Source: Mycobacterium haemophilum DSM 44634 (GTDB lineage: Bacteria; Actinomycetota; Actinomycetes; Mycobacteriales; Mycobacteriaceae). Taken from it: a stretch of 64,000 nucleotides of DNA. The position numbers were made by a program, and so were the translations under genes. The DNA is taken from contig NZ_CP011883.2 in the NCBI RefSeq assembly GCF_000340435.2, positions 1,658,687-1,722,686 of the forward strand, in the 5' to 3' direction. This document shows, piece by piece, positions 32,275-40,788 of the stretch. The number at the start of each line of letters is the position of its first letter. Positions within the stretch are counted from its first letter, which is position 1. Below the pieces are notes generated by a model. The model was given only the letters and a program-made list of their open reading frames with translations, did not search any database and was not told the origin of the DNA.

Positions 32275-32432
32275 CGCGCCTCCCGGAATTGCTCCCAATT
32301 GCGAGGTATCGGCGGCGCCGGATCGGCGATAACGCCGTCGGCGACGGTTGGCACTTCGATGGTGCTGTCGAAGTGCAGCAGAAGGGCATGGGTTACATAG
32401 TCGAGCATTCTCAAACCCGTTGCGACAGTCAC
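32271..32432 (-). pseudogene. kipI (pxpB) with a large internal deletion
   Basis: An uninterrupted 53-codon frame from GTG 32432: VTVATGLRMLDYVTHALLLH and FDSTIEVPTVAD are the KipI N terminus (usual form LDYGDRALLLEFDST), and PAPPIPRNWEQFREAR is its C terminus (usual P-G-x-W-V-Q-FR). About 170 residues between are missing. The remaining frame is intact and still stop-start coupled to kipA, so it may be translated only to reinitiate on kipA. Confidence 0.68.
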
Positions 32433-32664
32433 ACGTTGAACTTACCTCTGAGTAACGGCCGGCGCCGCAAGCTTTCAAACCTTGCCAGAAATGTGCCTCG
32501 TCGATCGCGATCCGCACCGTGGTCCTTCACGCCTGATGCCGACCAAACACATGAACGCCAACCTCGACGGCGGATCTCGGCCGCCACTGACGGCACCAAC
32601 GGGCCGTCGGCCGGAGTGCAAAAGATTGTTGTCAGCTTCTGATCAACGGCGATGCCGACGATCG

Positions 32665-35571
32665 TCACCCCTCAAGGCAAGGGTGCGCGTGATTGTGTCG
32701 GCAACAACAGCAGGCGACCGGGACGGAGGAGGCTGATCGAGCTCGGAATCGGGTGGCGGGCCGGCTATTTACTCTCAGGGGCCACCAGAACCAGCGTCCC
32801 AGTAGGGCGGCGATGGAGGGCGTCATGAACGAACGAACGATTAAGGTGTCGACGAGCAAGCCCAGGGCGATAGTGGTGCCAAGCTGACCAATGATCCGCA
32901 GGTCGCTGACGATCATGGACGCCATCGTGGCGGCGAATACGAGGCCTGCGGATGTCACGACTTTGCCGGTACCGCCCATCGCGCGGATGATAGCCGTGTT
33001 GAGCCCGGCGCTCATCTCTTGTTTGAACCGCGAGACCAAAAGCAGGTTGTAGTCAGATCCGACCGCCAACAGAACGATGACGGACATGGCGAGCACCAGC
33101 CAGTGCAATTGGAAATTGAATATATGTTGCCACACCAGTACGGATAGTCCGAAGGACGCGCCGAGTGAAAGCGCTACCGTGCCCACAATGACGAGGGCTG
33201 CAACTAAGGCTCGCGTGATGATCAGCATTATGATGAAAATGAGGCAAAGAGAAGAAATCCCGGCAATCACCAGGTCATAACTAGAACCGTCGAAGAGGTC
33301 TTTGTCGACGACTGCGGTGCCCGTGAGATAGATCCTGGCGTCTTCTAACGGGGTTCCCTTGAGTGCTTCCTCGGCCGCGGTCTTGATTGGATCGACGCTG
33401 GCGATTCCTTCGAGCGATGCGGGGTTTCCTTTGTGTGAGATGATGAAGCGAGCCGCTTTTCCGTCCGGCGACAAGAATAGCTTCATGACCCGCATGAAAT
33501 TGGGGTTGTCGAACACCTCGGGGGGAAGGTAGAACGAGTCATCGTTCTTGGCGGTGTCAAAAGCCTTACCCATAGCCGTCACGTTATCGCTTTGTTCAGC
33601 CATCTTGTTGTAGATCCCGGACATGGTGCTGTGGACGGTGAGCGTCATCTTTCGCATGTCCTCCATCGTCGCGATCATGCGTGGCAAGGTCGCGGCCACT
33701 TGAGGCATGAGCTGGTCAAGGTTTTTCAAGTCCCCCAGCAGGGCGGTCACATTCTCGGCGATTTGGTCCACACCATCTAGTGCATCGAATATCGACCTCA
33801 ACGACCAGCAGATCGGAATATCGAAGCAGTGTTTGTCCCAGTAGAAATAGCTGCGGATCGGCCGCCAGAAATCCTCAAAATCCGCGATGTGATCTCGCAA
33901 CTGGTCGGTAGCATCTTTCATGCCGCTCGTGTCGAGCATTGTGCGGTGAGTGTTATCGGCAACCTGAGTCATCAGGTAGTACTCGTGCTTCAGGATCTCG
34001 ATCGATTTAGCCATATCATCGGCTTGCTGCTGCATGTTGTCCATCGTGTTTTGCTGATACTTCATATTCTCTATTTGAGTGGCATTTTGCATGCTGATCT
34101 GAAATGGAATCGAAGTATGCTCGATCGGACTTCCCTGGGGTCTGGTTATGGCCTGCACTCTGGAGACACCCGGAACATGGAAGATTGCTTTGGCGACTTT
34201 GTCTAAAACCAAAAAGTCCGCGGGGTTACGCATGTCATGATCCGATTCGATCATGAGAACGTCGGGTTTCAGCCTGGCCTGGGAAAAATGGCGGTCCGAG
34301 GCGGCGTATCCGACGTTGGCGGGGCTGGCGGCTGGCATATAGGCACGGTCGTCGTAGCTTGCCGTGTATCCGCGCAGAGCGAGCAGGGCGACCAGGGTGA
34401 GAGCACTTGCCGCGGCCAGGATAGGCGCAGGCCAGCGAACTACCACGGTGCCGACGCGCCGCCATCCTCGTGTCTTGATCGTGCGCTTGGGGTCGAACAC
34501 ACCCAAGCGCCCGCCTACGGTAAGAATCGCCGGTCCCACGGTGATCGCTACCGCGAGCACGACCAACATGCCCACGGCGTTAGGGATGCCTGCGGTCTGG
34601 AAGTAGGGCAGTCGGGCAAAACTGAGGCAGTACATGGCCCCGGCGATGGTCATTGCAGAGCCCACGATCACGTGGGTAACCCCGCGAAATGTCGTGTAGT
34701 AGGCGGTTTCGCGATCCTCACCGGCCTGGCGGGCTTCGCGATAACGTCCGATGAGAAAAATCCCGTAGTCGGTTCCCGCGGCGATCGTCAGGGCCGTGAG
34801 CAGGTTTACCGAAAAAGTGGAAAGCCTAATGAGGCCGGCATGCCCCAGAAACGCCACGATTCCTCGGGCCGCTGCAAATTCGATCCCGACCGTGCACAGC
34901 AGAAGTATCACGGTAATGGGCGACCGGTACACCAGAAGCAACATGATGAAGATCACCACGACGCTGGCGATGGTGATTCTCAGGAGAGATTTGTTGCCCG
35001 TGTTGTGCATGTCCGTAATCAGCGGCGATGGCCCGGTCACCAAGGCATGGATCCCAGCTGGCGGAGGTGTCTGTTCCACGATTTTTCGGATCGCTAGGAC
35101 GGACTCGTTCGCTAATGGCTCGCCCTGGTTACCAGCGAGATTTATTTGAACATAAGCGGCCTTGTCATCGGGACTTTGCGCGCCCGCCGCGGTCAGTGGG
35201 TCCCCCCAGAAGTCCTGGACATGCTGCACGTGCTTCGTATCTGCTTTTAACTTGCGAATCAACTCGTCGTAATACTTGTGAGCGTTCTCACCGAGAGGCT
35301 GGTCGCCCTCCAGGACAATCATCGCCAGACTGTCGGAATTCGATTCTTGGAATACTTGGCCGATGCGTTTCATCGCCACTAGTGAAGGCGCATCTTTAGG
35401 CGCCATCGACACGGCACGTTCTTCACCGACTTTTTCCAGCGATGGGACGAAGACGCTCAGGACGACGACAAGCGCTACCCAAGCGAGGATTATAGGGATT
35501 GAAAATCTGCGGATCGTACGCGCTATAAATGGCTGTTCGGCAGGGTTACTGCTTCCGTAGTTAGTGCTCAT
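32665..35571 (-). CDS. MmpL family RND lipid transporter
   Basis: A 968-residue inner-membrane transporter. N terminus MSTNYGSSNPAEQPFIARTI leads into TM1 (FSIPIILAWVALVVVLSVFV), a large periplasmic loop, a TM2-6 block (ending in GTDYGIFLIGRYREARQAG, with the MmpL/RND GxDYxxF proton-relay signature), a second loop rich in helices, then TM7-12 (SVIVLLAVGSDYNLLLVSRF). MmpL4/5-like by loop sequence. Substrate unknown, probably a lipid or siderophore. No mmpS gene is upstream, which is unusual for this subgroup. The last ~30 residues (SRPATRFRARSASSVPV...CCCC) look foreign and run into a repeat, so the 3' end was probably replaced. Confidence 0.9.
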   Translation of the reverse strand: MSTNYGSSNPAEQPFIARTIRRFSIPIILAWVALVVVLSVFVPSLEKVGEERAVSMAPKDAPSLVAMKRIGQVFQESNSDSLAMIVLEGDQPLGENAHKYYDELIRKLKADTKHVQHVQDFWGDPLTAAGAQSPDDKAAYVQINLAGNQGEPLANESVLAIRKIVEQTPPPAGIHALVTGPSPLITDMHNTGNKSLLRITIASVVVIFIMLLLVYRSPITVILLLCTVGIEFAAARGIVAFLGHAGLIRLSTFSVNLLTALTIAAGTDYGIFLIGRYREARQAGEDRETAYYTTFRGVTHVIVGSAMTIAGAMYCLSFARLPYFQTAGIPNAVGMLVVLAVAITVGPAILTVGGRLGVFDPKRTIKTRGWRRVGTVVVRWPAPILAAASALTLVALLALRGYTASYDDRAYMPAASPANVGYAASDRHFSQARLKPDVLMIESDHDMRNPADFLVLDKVAKAIFHVPGVSRVQAITRPQGSPIEHTSIPFQISMQNATQIENMKYQQNTMDNMQQQADDMAKSIEILKHEYYLMTQVADNTHRTMLDTSGMKDATDQLRDHIADFEDFWRPIRSYFYWDKHCFDIPICWSLRSIFDALDGVDQIAENVTALLGDLKNLDQLMPQVAATLPRMIATMEDMRKMTLTVHSTMSGIYNKMAEQSDNVTAMGKAFDTAKNDDSFYLPPEVFDNPNFMRVMKLFLSPDGKAARFIISHKGNPASLEGIASVDPIKTAAEEALKGTPLEDARIYLTGTAVVDKDLFDGSSYDLVIAGISSLCLIFIIMLIITRALVAALVIVGTVALSLGASFGLSVLVWQHIFNFQLHWLVLAMSVIVLLAVGSDYNLLLVSRFKQEMSAGLNTAIIRAMGGTGKVVTSAGLVFAATMASMIVSDLRIIGQLGTTIALGLLVDTLIVRSFMTPSIAALLGRWFWWPLRVNSRPATRFRARSASSVPVACCCCRHNHAHPCLEG
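32683..32710 (+). repeat. 28-bp inverted repeat, copy A
   Basis: GTGCGCGTGATTGTGTCGGC and the next 8 bases match the complement of 37218-37245 at 26 of 28 positions. A second shared block ATCAACGGCGATG is at 32642-32654 (28 bases further off in this copy). It lies within the anomalous 3' end of the mmpL gene. Confidence 0.7.
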
Positions 35572-35933
35572 ACAGTTTCCGCGATGCAGCAGTAGCGGGC
35601 GCTGACGTCGTTAGAAATTCGCTGGGATCCGACCGTGCCACTCGCGACGAATCGACAGTCAATGCTGTTATTATCCTGCGTCACAACCGCCCTCATCGCC
35701 GCAGGAGGTACACCGAGCAAGGCATCGTGTACTCCACCAACCCGCCCTCGGACCGGAACTAACTTTGAAATAACTCATCTCTGCTACCGTTCCGTCAATG
35801 CAAATGCCTCATCAATTAACTGCGTCAATATCGACGTGCCCGGTATCCTAACCCGCACTCCACTCGTGCGGGCGCGAAACCAACGTAATCGTGGCGACGC
35901 GACACGGTGACCCCCATGCCGACGCCATCGGGA
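35572..35933. other. Gap upstream of mmpL
   Basis: No mmpS or regulator gene is seen in 360 bases. The region is more AT-rich than its surroundings (for example TTGAAATAACTCATC near 35765) and must hold the mmpL promoter. Confidence 0.4.
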
Positions 35934-36776
35934 TCACCTGCGACTGCGGCCGCTCGCTAGCGCGAAGATGGCGCTCGCGACGCTCATGACAGCGATTATG
36001 GTCACCCACCCCCACACGGACGGTGGCCAAGAACGACATACCGCGGCGATGGTTACAGTGGTGATCAGGGACAAAGCAATCGCAAATGCTCGTCGAATAA
36101 GGTGGCTGCGCGCGGCAAAAACAAGTACCGTAAGCGTGAATGCTATAGATCCCGCCATAGTGATTACTGTGGAGTGGCTCGACGTTGTTGTGACCGTCGG
36201 AATTGAATCCATCGTGACGAGTGCAGCAAAGGTGAGACCGCAGCATAAGAGCATTGGAAATGCGGGGTGTTTAAGCCGACGATCTAATTCTGCAGGATCG
36301 GTGCGGCGAAGCGTCTTCCAGGTCATCAGCATATTCACGAACAGATACGCCAGAACTGCCGACATGGCTACAAAAAACGCGGCATGCCAGGCTCCGGCGA
36401 CGGTGAAGTGATGGGGTCGCCCCGCCGTCCACCACGTCGGAGGTGGCGTCGGGTCGGACCACCATCGGTATTGAACCCACCCTGACACCGCGACAGCAAT
36501 AACCGTCGCGAACAACATTGGCAAGCGCGACGGCCTGCTTGCTCCTTGTCCACGCTGTCCGCGTCCGAGCACCAGCAAGGCCGCAGTTAGCAACGGCAAT
36601 AGTAGTGTGTCACCAAGTGAATAGGACCGGTGATAAGGCCAGGTCAACACATTGGTTGGCCAGGGCAGCAGCAGCCACATGCCTATTAAGACCCCGGGTC
36701 CAAGAAGCAGGACCGATATTGCCGCCGCGGCAGGAACAGCGACCACGTATTGTCGCTGCCGAAGAGAACGCGTCAT
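35934..36776 (-). CDS. Polytopic membrane protein of unknown function
   Basis: A 280-residue protein with about seven hydrophobic helices: VVAVPAAAAISVLLLGPGVL, GDTLLLPLLTAALLVL, LPMLFATVIAVAVSGWV, GAWHAAFFVAMSAVLAYLFV, FPMLLCCGLTFAALVTM, TMAGSIAFTLTVLVFAA and a final pair. I use MTRSLRQRQYVVAVP at 36776; an ATG at 36791 is also possible. No family recognised. It is transcribed toward mmpL 360 bases away and both lie between the two copies of an inverted repeat. Confidence 0.7.
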   Translation of the reverse strand: MTRSLRQRQYVVAVPAAAAISVLLLGPGVLIGMWLLLPWPTNVLTWPYHRSYSLGDTLLLPLLTAALLVLGRGQRGQGASRPSRLPMLFATVIAVAVSGWVQYRWWSDPTPPPTWWTAGRPHHFTVAGAWHAAFFVAMSAVLAYLFVNMLMTWKTLRRTDPAELDRRLKHPAFPMLLCCGLTFAALVTMDSIPTVTTTSSHSTVITMAGSIAFTLTVLVFAARSHLIRRAFAIALSLITTVTIAAVCRSWPPSVWGWVTIIAVMSVASAIFALASGRSRR

Positions 36777-37217
36777 CGATCTAATCACCACTTCTTAATC
36801 ACGCAGATAAAACCGGTCAGTTCGATCCACCACTTCGGATGACCGCGAATTATGTCACGGTTTTGGACAACCAATAGACGCTATCGATAATCTCCGAGAT
36901 GATGATGTGACTGAGATAACCTGCCGCATCGAACCCCGGCGCGTTATCCCTGCGGGTCGGCAAGACGGCGGCACGTGCTGATGTCGCGAGATCACAGCTG
37001 CACTCGATGCAATGGCCAAGATCGTCAACTCCTTTCAGAAGACCAACTCATCCCAGCTGCATCGGCCTGCGCGCCATCGCTCTTCCCGATCCACCACATA
37101 ACAGTTGCATATAGAATCAGTAGCCGTCAACTACTGCATCCTTGGTGAATTGGCTGGGTGGGCTGGTGCGCTTGACCCGGTTTAATGGTAGTGGGTTCAG
37201 GTGGCTACTCGCCGCGC
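36777..37217. other. Intergenic, nothing supported
   Basis: About 440 bases upstream of the membrane protein gene with no frame that resembles a protein; includes AT-rich stretches near 36800 and 37100 suited to a promoter. Confidence 0.4.
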
Positions 37218-37258
37218 CTGTTGTCGCCGACACGATCACGCGCACCATCGCCGTTGAT
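37218..37258 (-). repeat. 28-bp inverted repeat, copy B
   Basis: Complement of 32683-32710 (26/28 identical, 37218-37245), directly followed by the complement of the ATCAACGGCGATG block (37246-37258). The 28 bases between the two blocks in copy A are absent here. Confidence 0.7.
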
Positions 37259-37407
37259 GAGAGGTAGTGATGACCTTTGTTGCCGCAGCCGCACGCGCAC
37301 TTGTGCACCGCGGTGCAGTAGGAGATCGACACGTAGATGACACGTCGAGCACGCCGTCTTGAAGGTGTCGTGAAATGTACTCGACGAATTCCGGCATGAA
37401 CACGGTC
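37232..37407 (-). pseudogene. DUF6527-family relic
   Basis: From 37407: MKQTVFMPEFVEYISRHLQD GV in one frame, then after a frameshift MSISYCTAVHKCACGCGNKG, spliced as PEFVEYI...LQDGVLYVSI-x-Y-x-TAVH-x-CACGCG. This is the signature start of DUF6527 proteins, including their CACGCG metal-site cysteines and histidine. The rest of the domain (the W-K-L and NWNFPCRSHYWI parts) is missing; the frame instead runs into the inverted repeat. DUF6527 genes occur in bacterial ubiquitin-like conjugation operons. Confidence 0.6.
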
Positions 37408-37728
37408 TGCTTCATTCGTTGGATCCTCGTTGCAGAGATGGTTACACGTTGGTCGCGTAGGCGCCGCGCGTTGAGGTCTCCAACTTGAATGTTGCTGTTG
37501 TGCCCGTCGCTGCAGTTCCTTGCTCCCTGTGCGAATGTGGCCGTGCTGACGATCCCGGCCAGGACTCGCCCGTCCGATACACGCTCACACACAGTCGATG
37601 AACGAAACGCCGTACTATGCCCCAACATCCATGGTGATCAACAACTTTCACCAACACTTTGCCATGAGTTGCTCGACGTTGCATGGACCCAGGGCTTTTG
37701 CAGTGGCTGTGGATGACCAACCAATCGA
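37408..37728. other. Relic region
   Basis: Several short frames on both strands, none recognisable; lies upstream of the DUF6527 relic where its operon partners would be expected. Confidence 0.3.
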
Positions 37729-37857
37729 ATGCCAGAAACCTACGGAGGCGTCGCTTTCACCTACGAAACCGTCGCTGTAAAACGATGGCCTCTGCTGGCA
37801 TTCATGGCTGCTGTGCTGGCCGTGTGGTATATCCGCTTCAACAACCAGCCTGTATGA
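37729..37857 (+). CDS. Possible 42-residue membrane protein
   Basis: MPETYGGVAFTYETVAVKRW followed by one hydrophobic helix PLLAFMAAVLAVWYIRF and NNQPV. There is no clear ribosome-binding site, so it may be a fragment. No family recognised. Confidence 0.3.
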   Translation: MPETYGGVAFTYETVAVKRWPLLAFMAAVLAVWYIRFNNQPV

Positions 37858-38040
37858 AACGTACCTAAACCACCTGCTTTGCGCTTTTGGTCGTCTGTAA
37901 CCTACTGCGCAACAATATTATTGAGGAATTCCTTGCTCATCGTCGCGGAATGACGGTTACCATCGCGCAGGAGTTGTCGTACCGGACGATGATTTTACTG
38001 ACCGCCGAGTTCACGGGTTTCCTCGTTGTTATCACGGGGT

Positions 38041-38325
38041 GTCGCCACATCCCACGCTCGGGCTGCTGGACCTGACGCCAACGAATTCAACCCCGACTGC
38101 TTCCTGCCCCAGAATCTGCGCAAATTTCCACCACGCACCTACAAGTCATTTGGAACCGGTGCCCGGGTCTGCATCGGCGATCAATTCGCGTTCCACGAGA
38201 TCCTTTTGACCCTCGCGACCGTACTCCACCACAACCTTGAACCACGACCCGGATACTGGCTCTCGGTCTCCGAGGCCCTGATACTTAAACCCGTCGATCT
38301 ACAACTTCGGCTACACCGCCGATAG
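38041..38325 (+). pseudogene. Cytochrome P450, C-terminal relic
   Basis: The frame encodes PDANEFNPDCFLPQNLRKFP and then YKSFGTGARVCIGDQFAFHE, the heme-binding F-x-x-G-x-R-x-C-I-G-x-x-FA signature with its Cys ligand, and continues to a natural end (KPVDLQLRLHRR). About 95 residues of a ~400-450-residue enzyme remain; the I-helix and E-x-x-R motif are absent. DANEFNPDCF is the usual DP-x-x-F-x-PDRF meander, eroded. Confidence 0.72.
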
Positions 38326-38492
38326 GTGTCTGTGACGACGCCGCGATCCAGACCTGGTACGAATCTAGGGTGGGCTGCTGCTATCTCGGCCTGGAGTTCA
38401 CGTAGTCAGGGTGAGGGGCGTCCGATACCAGCACAGCAGACGTCGGCCTCAGTGGCCTGTCGTTACGAGCCGGAAGGAACAACGGAACAAAG

Positions 38493-39065
38493 ATGTTTTT
38501 CGATTCGTTACCGCCAGAGATCATCTCCGCCAAGATGTATACGGGCGCGGGTCCTGATTCGATGTTTGCCGCCGCTGCAGAGTGGGAGAACACGTGTTAT
38601 GCGATGCGTGACACGGTTGGCCCGTTGGCGGCAGCGGTAGCGGTGCTACAAGAGCAGTGGTTAGGTGCGTCGGCGATAGGGATGGCCGAGGCGGCCGCGC
38701 CGTATCGGCAGTGGCTGGATGTTCTCTGCTGGCAAATCTATCGGACCGCCGAACAGGCTTACCGCCTTGTGGAAGCGTATAGCGATGCGCGTCAGATGGT
38801 GGTGTCCCCGGAAGCGATTGCTTGGAACCGCACTCAGTTCCAGGCGCTGATCGCGGCCGACATGTTCGGGGAGAACGCTTCGGCGATCGCGGCAGTCGAG
38901 AACCAATACCACCGGTTCTGGGCCTGGAATGTCAAGGTGATGGAGGCCTATGCAGCTGCGGTGGCGGATAGGTTGTCGAAGATAACCCCGTGGCCCGAGC
39001 CGCCGGAGATCACCAGTGAGGTCCGGGTGGCCCTGGGGGGTGTCGCCGTTCGCAACGGCTGTTGA
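38493..39065 (+). CDS. PPE family protein, N-terminal domain only
   Basis: A 190-residue protein comprising just the conserved PPE domain: MFFDSLPPEIISAKMYTGAG, then SMFAAAAEWENTCYAMRDTV, and an EAIAWNRTQFQALIAADMFG helix in the place of the usual NRx-x-x-x-L-x-x-TNFFG, with W-AW-N instead of the common Y-x-x-MW. PPE proteins pair with PE proteins and are exported by ESX systems; no PE or ESX gene is nearby. The GAP after helix 5 is short and no C-terminal repeat domain follows. Likely a divergent or decaying member. Confidence 0.78.
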   Translation: MFFDSLPPEIISAKMYTGAGPDSMFAAAAEWENTCYAMRDTVGPLAAAVAVLQEQWLGASAIGMAEAAAPYRQWLDVLCWQIYRTAEQAYRLVEAYSDARQMVVSPEAIAWNRTQFQALIAADMFGENASAIAAVENQYHRFWAWNVKVMEAYAAAVADRLSKITPWPEPPEITSEVRVALGGVAVRNGC

Positions 39066-39115
39066 TTATCAGTCCTACCAACGGGTCTCAGGTGGGCTCG
39101 AAGCACACTCCCGAG

Positions 39116-39844
39116 TCACGTTGATATGACTAGGCCGTGATCACGTAGCCACTGTTTGACGCTGATGCCTGCAGTGTTTTCGTCCAGGTCGAGAATCCGG
39201 CGGGTTTGGGTGTTGATGCGCCCGATGGCCGTTTCGCTAGTTGTTTCTATGTCACGGTGGGCTGACGCGATGATCTGGTTTCGTCCAGCATGATCGGAGG
39301 GGTCGAGCGCTTCGATCCGGTTCTTTGCATGCTGAAGGATCTCGTGCGTCCTTTGCTCGCAGCGCCGAAAGATGGTGCTAACGGAGGAGAATCTGTCCGC
39401 CAGGCTCCTATGTTTACGAGCTCTTTCGGCATCGCGAAGTTGTGGCCAATGGAAGATGACTTCGAGCGTCGTAAGCATTGTTTCGTACTGATCGGTATCA
39501 AGACCACAATGCCTTTTAAGGGTTGGCCGGGTGCTCCGCGTCATTTCCATGGTGACCAACCGAGTGTGCGGAATAGAACGGTTCTGTAAGCGCTTACGCC
39601 ATCTCTGCAATATCTGCTGCCGCTTCTGCCAATCCGACACGGCTCGAGCATAGTCAGCTTCAGCTATCGCGTTCGCAGCCAAATATAAGCCGGTTGTGGC
39701 ATGGGCAAGCGGAAAAGAGCCATCTGGAACCTGGTACGGCTCAAACGGCGCAGGTCTCGGCTCATTTAGCAACGCATCCACCACCGTGATCAATGGATGG
39801 CTGGCCTGTTGGAGAGTATCAATCGGGCTCATGCTTGCCAGCAT
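39116..39844 (-). CDS. Hypothetical helical protein (242 aa)
   Basis: Starts MLASMSPIDTLQQASHPLIT. Mostly helical with long charged segments (ADYARAVSDWQKRQQILQRW, RHRSLADRF-type stretches, RCEQRTHEILQHAKNRIEAL) that would form a coiled coil, and an acidic C terminus (LDENTAGISVKQWLRDHGLV). No family recognised. It is convergent with the PPE gene and has no partner; codon use is less GC-rich than its neighbours, suggesting acquisition. Confidence 0.55.
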   Translation of the reverse strand: MLASMSPIDTLQQASHPLITVVDALLNEPRPAPFEPYQVPDGSFPLAHATTGLYLAANAIAEADYARAVSDWQKRQQILQRWRKRLQNRSIPHTRLVTMEMTRSTRPTLKRHCGLDTDQYETMLTTLEVIFHWPQLRDAERARKHRSLADRFSSVSTIFRRCEQRTHEILQHAKNRIEALDPSDHAGRNQIIASAHRDIETTSETAIGRINTQTRRILDLDENTAGISVKQWLRDHGLVIST

Positions 39845-40218
39845 CCGGTGATACGGGGGCCGATTGCGTCAGCATAGATGCGTATCTGTGGCCTTAACGG
39901 CGCGTAGATCTTCGGCCGCCCAAACTCGACCTTGGCCGGGTCAGCGGTCGCTGACGCCGCACTCATCGATGGCGGTACAGCAGTTTGCGTAAGCGCAACC
40001 CACAATGTCTGTATCGGCATTCGGATGTACTTCGCGGGACCTGATTCATCGTGCGACGATGCGAGATACCAGCCGGCACTGGTTGCAGCACGCCGAAACC
40101 GAGGCCCGCTAGGCACGGGTTGTCTGGTCGATCGCGCTAGGCTACACGGATGAGCTCGACGTCCCTTGAAAACCTAACCTAGACTTAGCCTTTGGCAAAA
40201 GCGTGCGTGCCAGCTTGT
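39845..40218. other. Intergenic, no gene supported
   Basis: Overlapping frames on both strands but none recognisable. It separates the hypothetical gene from the end of the iron operon. Confidence 0.35.
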
Positions 40219-40788
40219 TCAACGGACCATCAAGGACAGCAACTTTTTGCCCAATGCCAATGGAGCTGAACCAGTTTCACTGGAAACGGTGACCTGCTGT
40301 CCGACCTGTCGGCGCAGTTCGCGTTGTAGCTTGTCGTGCAGTGTCGAGCTCGCTGCCGGGCACCCCTTGCAGGCGCCAGACATCCGAACCGCCACATTGG
40401 TGCCAGTCACCGACACCAATTCGATTGATCCACCATGTGATTCGGCTAGGTCGCCGATCGATCCCATGAGTAGCTTGCTGGCGATTTCTGCCAAGTTGGC
40501 GAGGTCGTCAGTTACCGCATCGGCCTGCCAGGTCGCCGGGTGCAGTAGCGCGTCGGCGAGTGCGTCTTGGACCTGGTCGCCAAGTTCGCGCCAACTGTTT
40601 CCGGTGCTCAGCGTGATCAACACGTCGGCGGTACGCACGACCAGCTGCTCGATTACCCCGCTGTCCAGCAGTGCGCCGAGCCGGCCTGGAGCTTGCTGGA
40701 CGGTGCCGGCAGGCGGGAGGTCATCGGGCGCGACCACCCAGCGCAGTTGTCGCGGGTCGTCGGTGGCCATGGCGTGCATCGCAATCAT
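40219..40788 (-). CDS. NifU C-terminal-domain (Nfu-type) Fe-S scaffold protein
   Basis: A 189-residue protein from ATG 40788, which overlaps the FeoB stop (ATGA). The C-terminal ~75 residues are an Nfu domain: HGGSIELVSVTGTNVAVRMS then GACKGCPAASSTLHDKLQRE, with the C-x-x-C that holds an Fe-S cluster. The N-terminal part (MIAMHAMATDDPRQLRWVVA) is of unknown type. As third gene of feoA-feoB-nfu it may take iron delivered by FeoB, or replace FeoC; this coupling is inference from context. Confidence 0.82.
   Translation of the reverse strand: MIAMHAMATDDPRQLRWVVAPDDLPPAGTVQQAPGRLGALLDSGVIEQLVVRTADVLITLSTGNSWRELGDQVQDALADALLHPATWQADAVTDDLANLAEIASKLLMGSIGDLAESHGGSIELVSVTGTNVAVRMSGACKGCPAASSTLHDKLQRELRRQVGQQVTVSSETGSAPLALGKKLLSLMVR

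Noticed and set aside
32429..32668. 79-codon minus-strand frame between kipI relic and mmpL
   Set aside because: No recognisable domain, overlaps the repeat region and kipI relic start; not supported as a gene.
39829..40153. Frames on both strands upstream of the iron operon end
   Set aside because: Neither has a family match or ribosome-binding site; left as intergenic.
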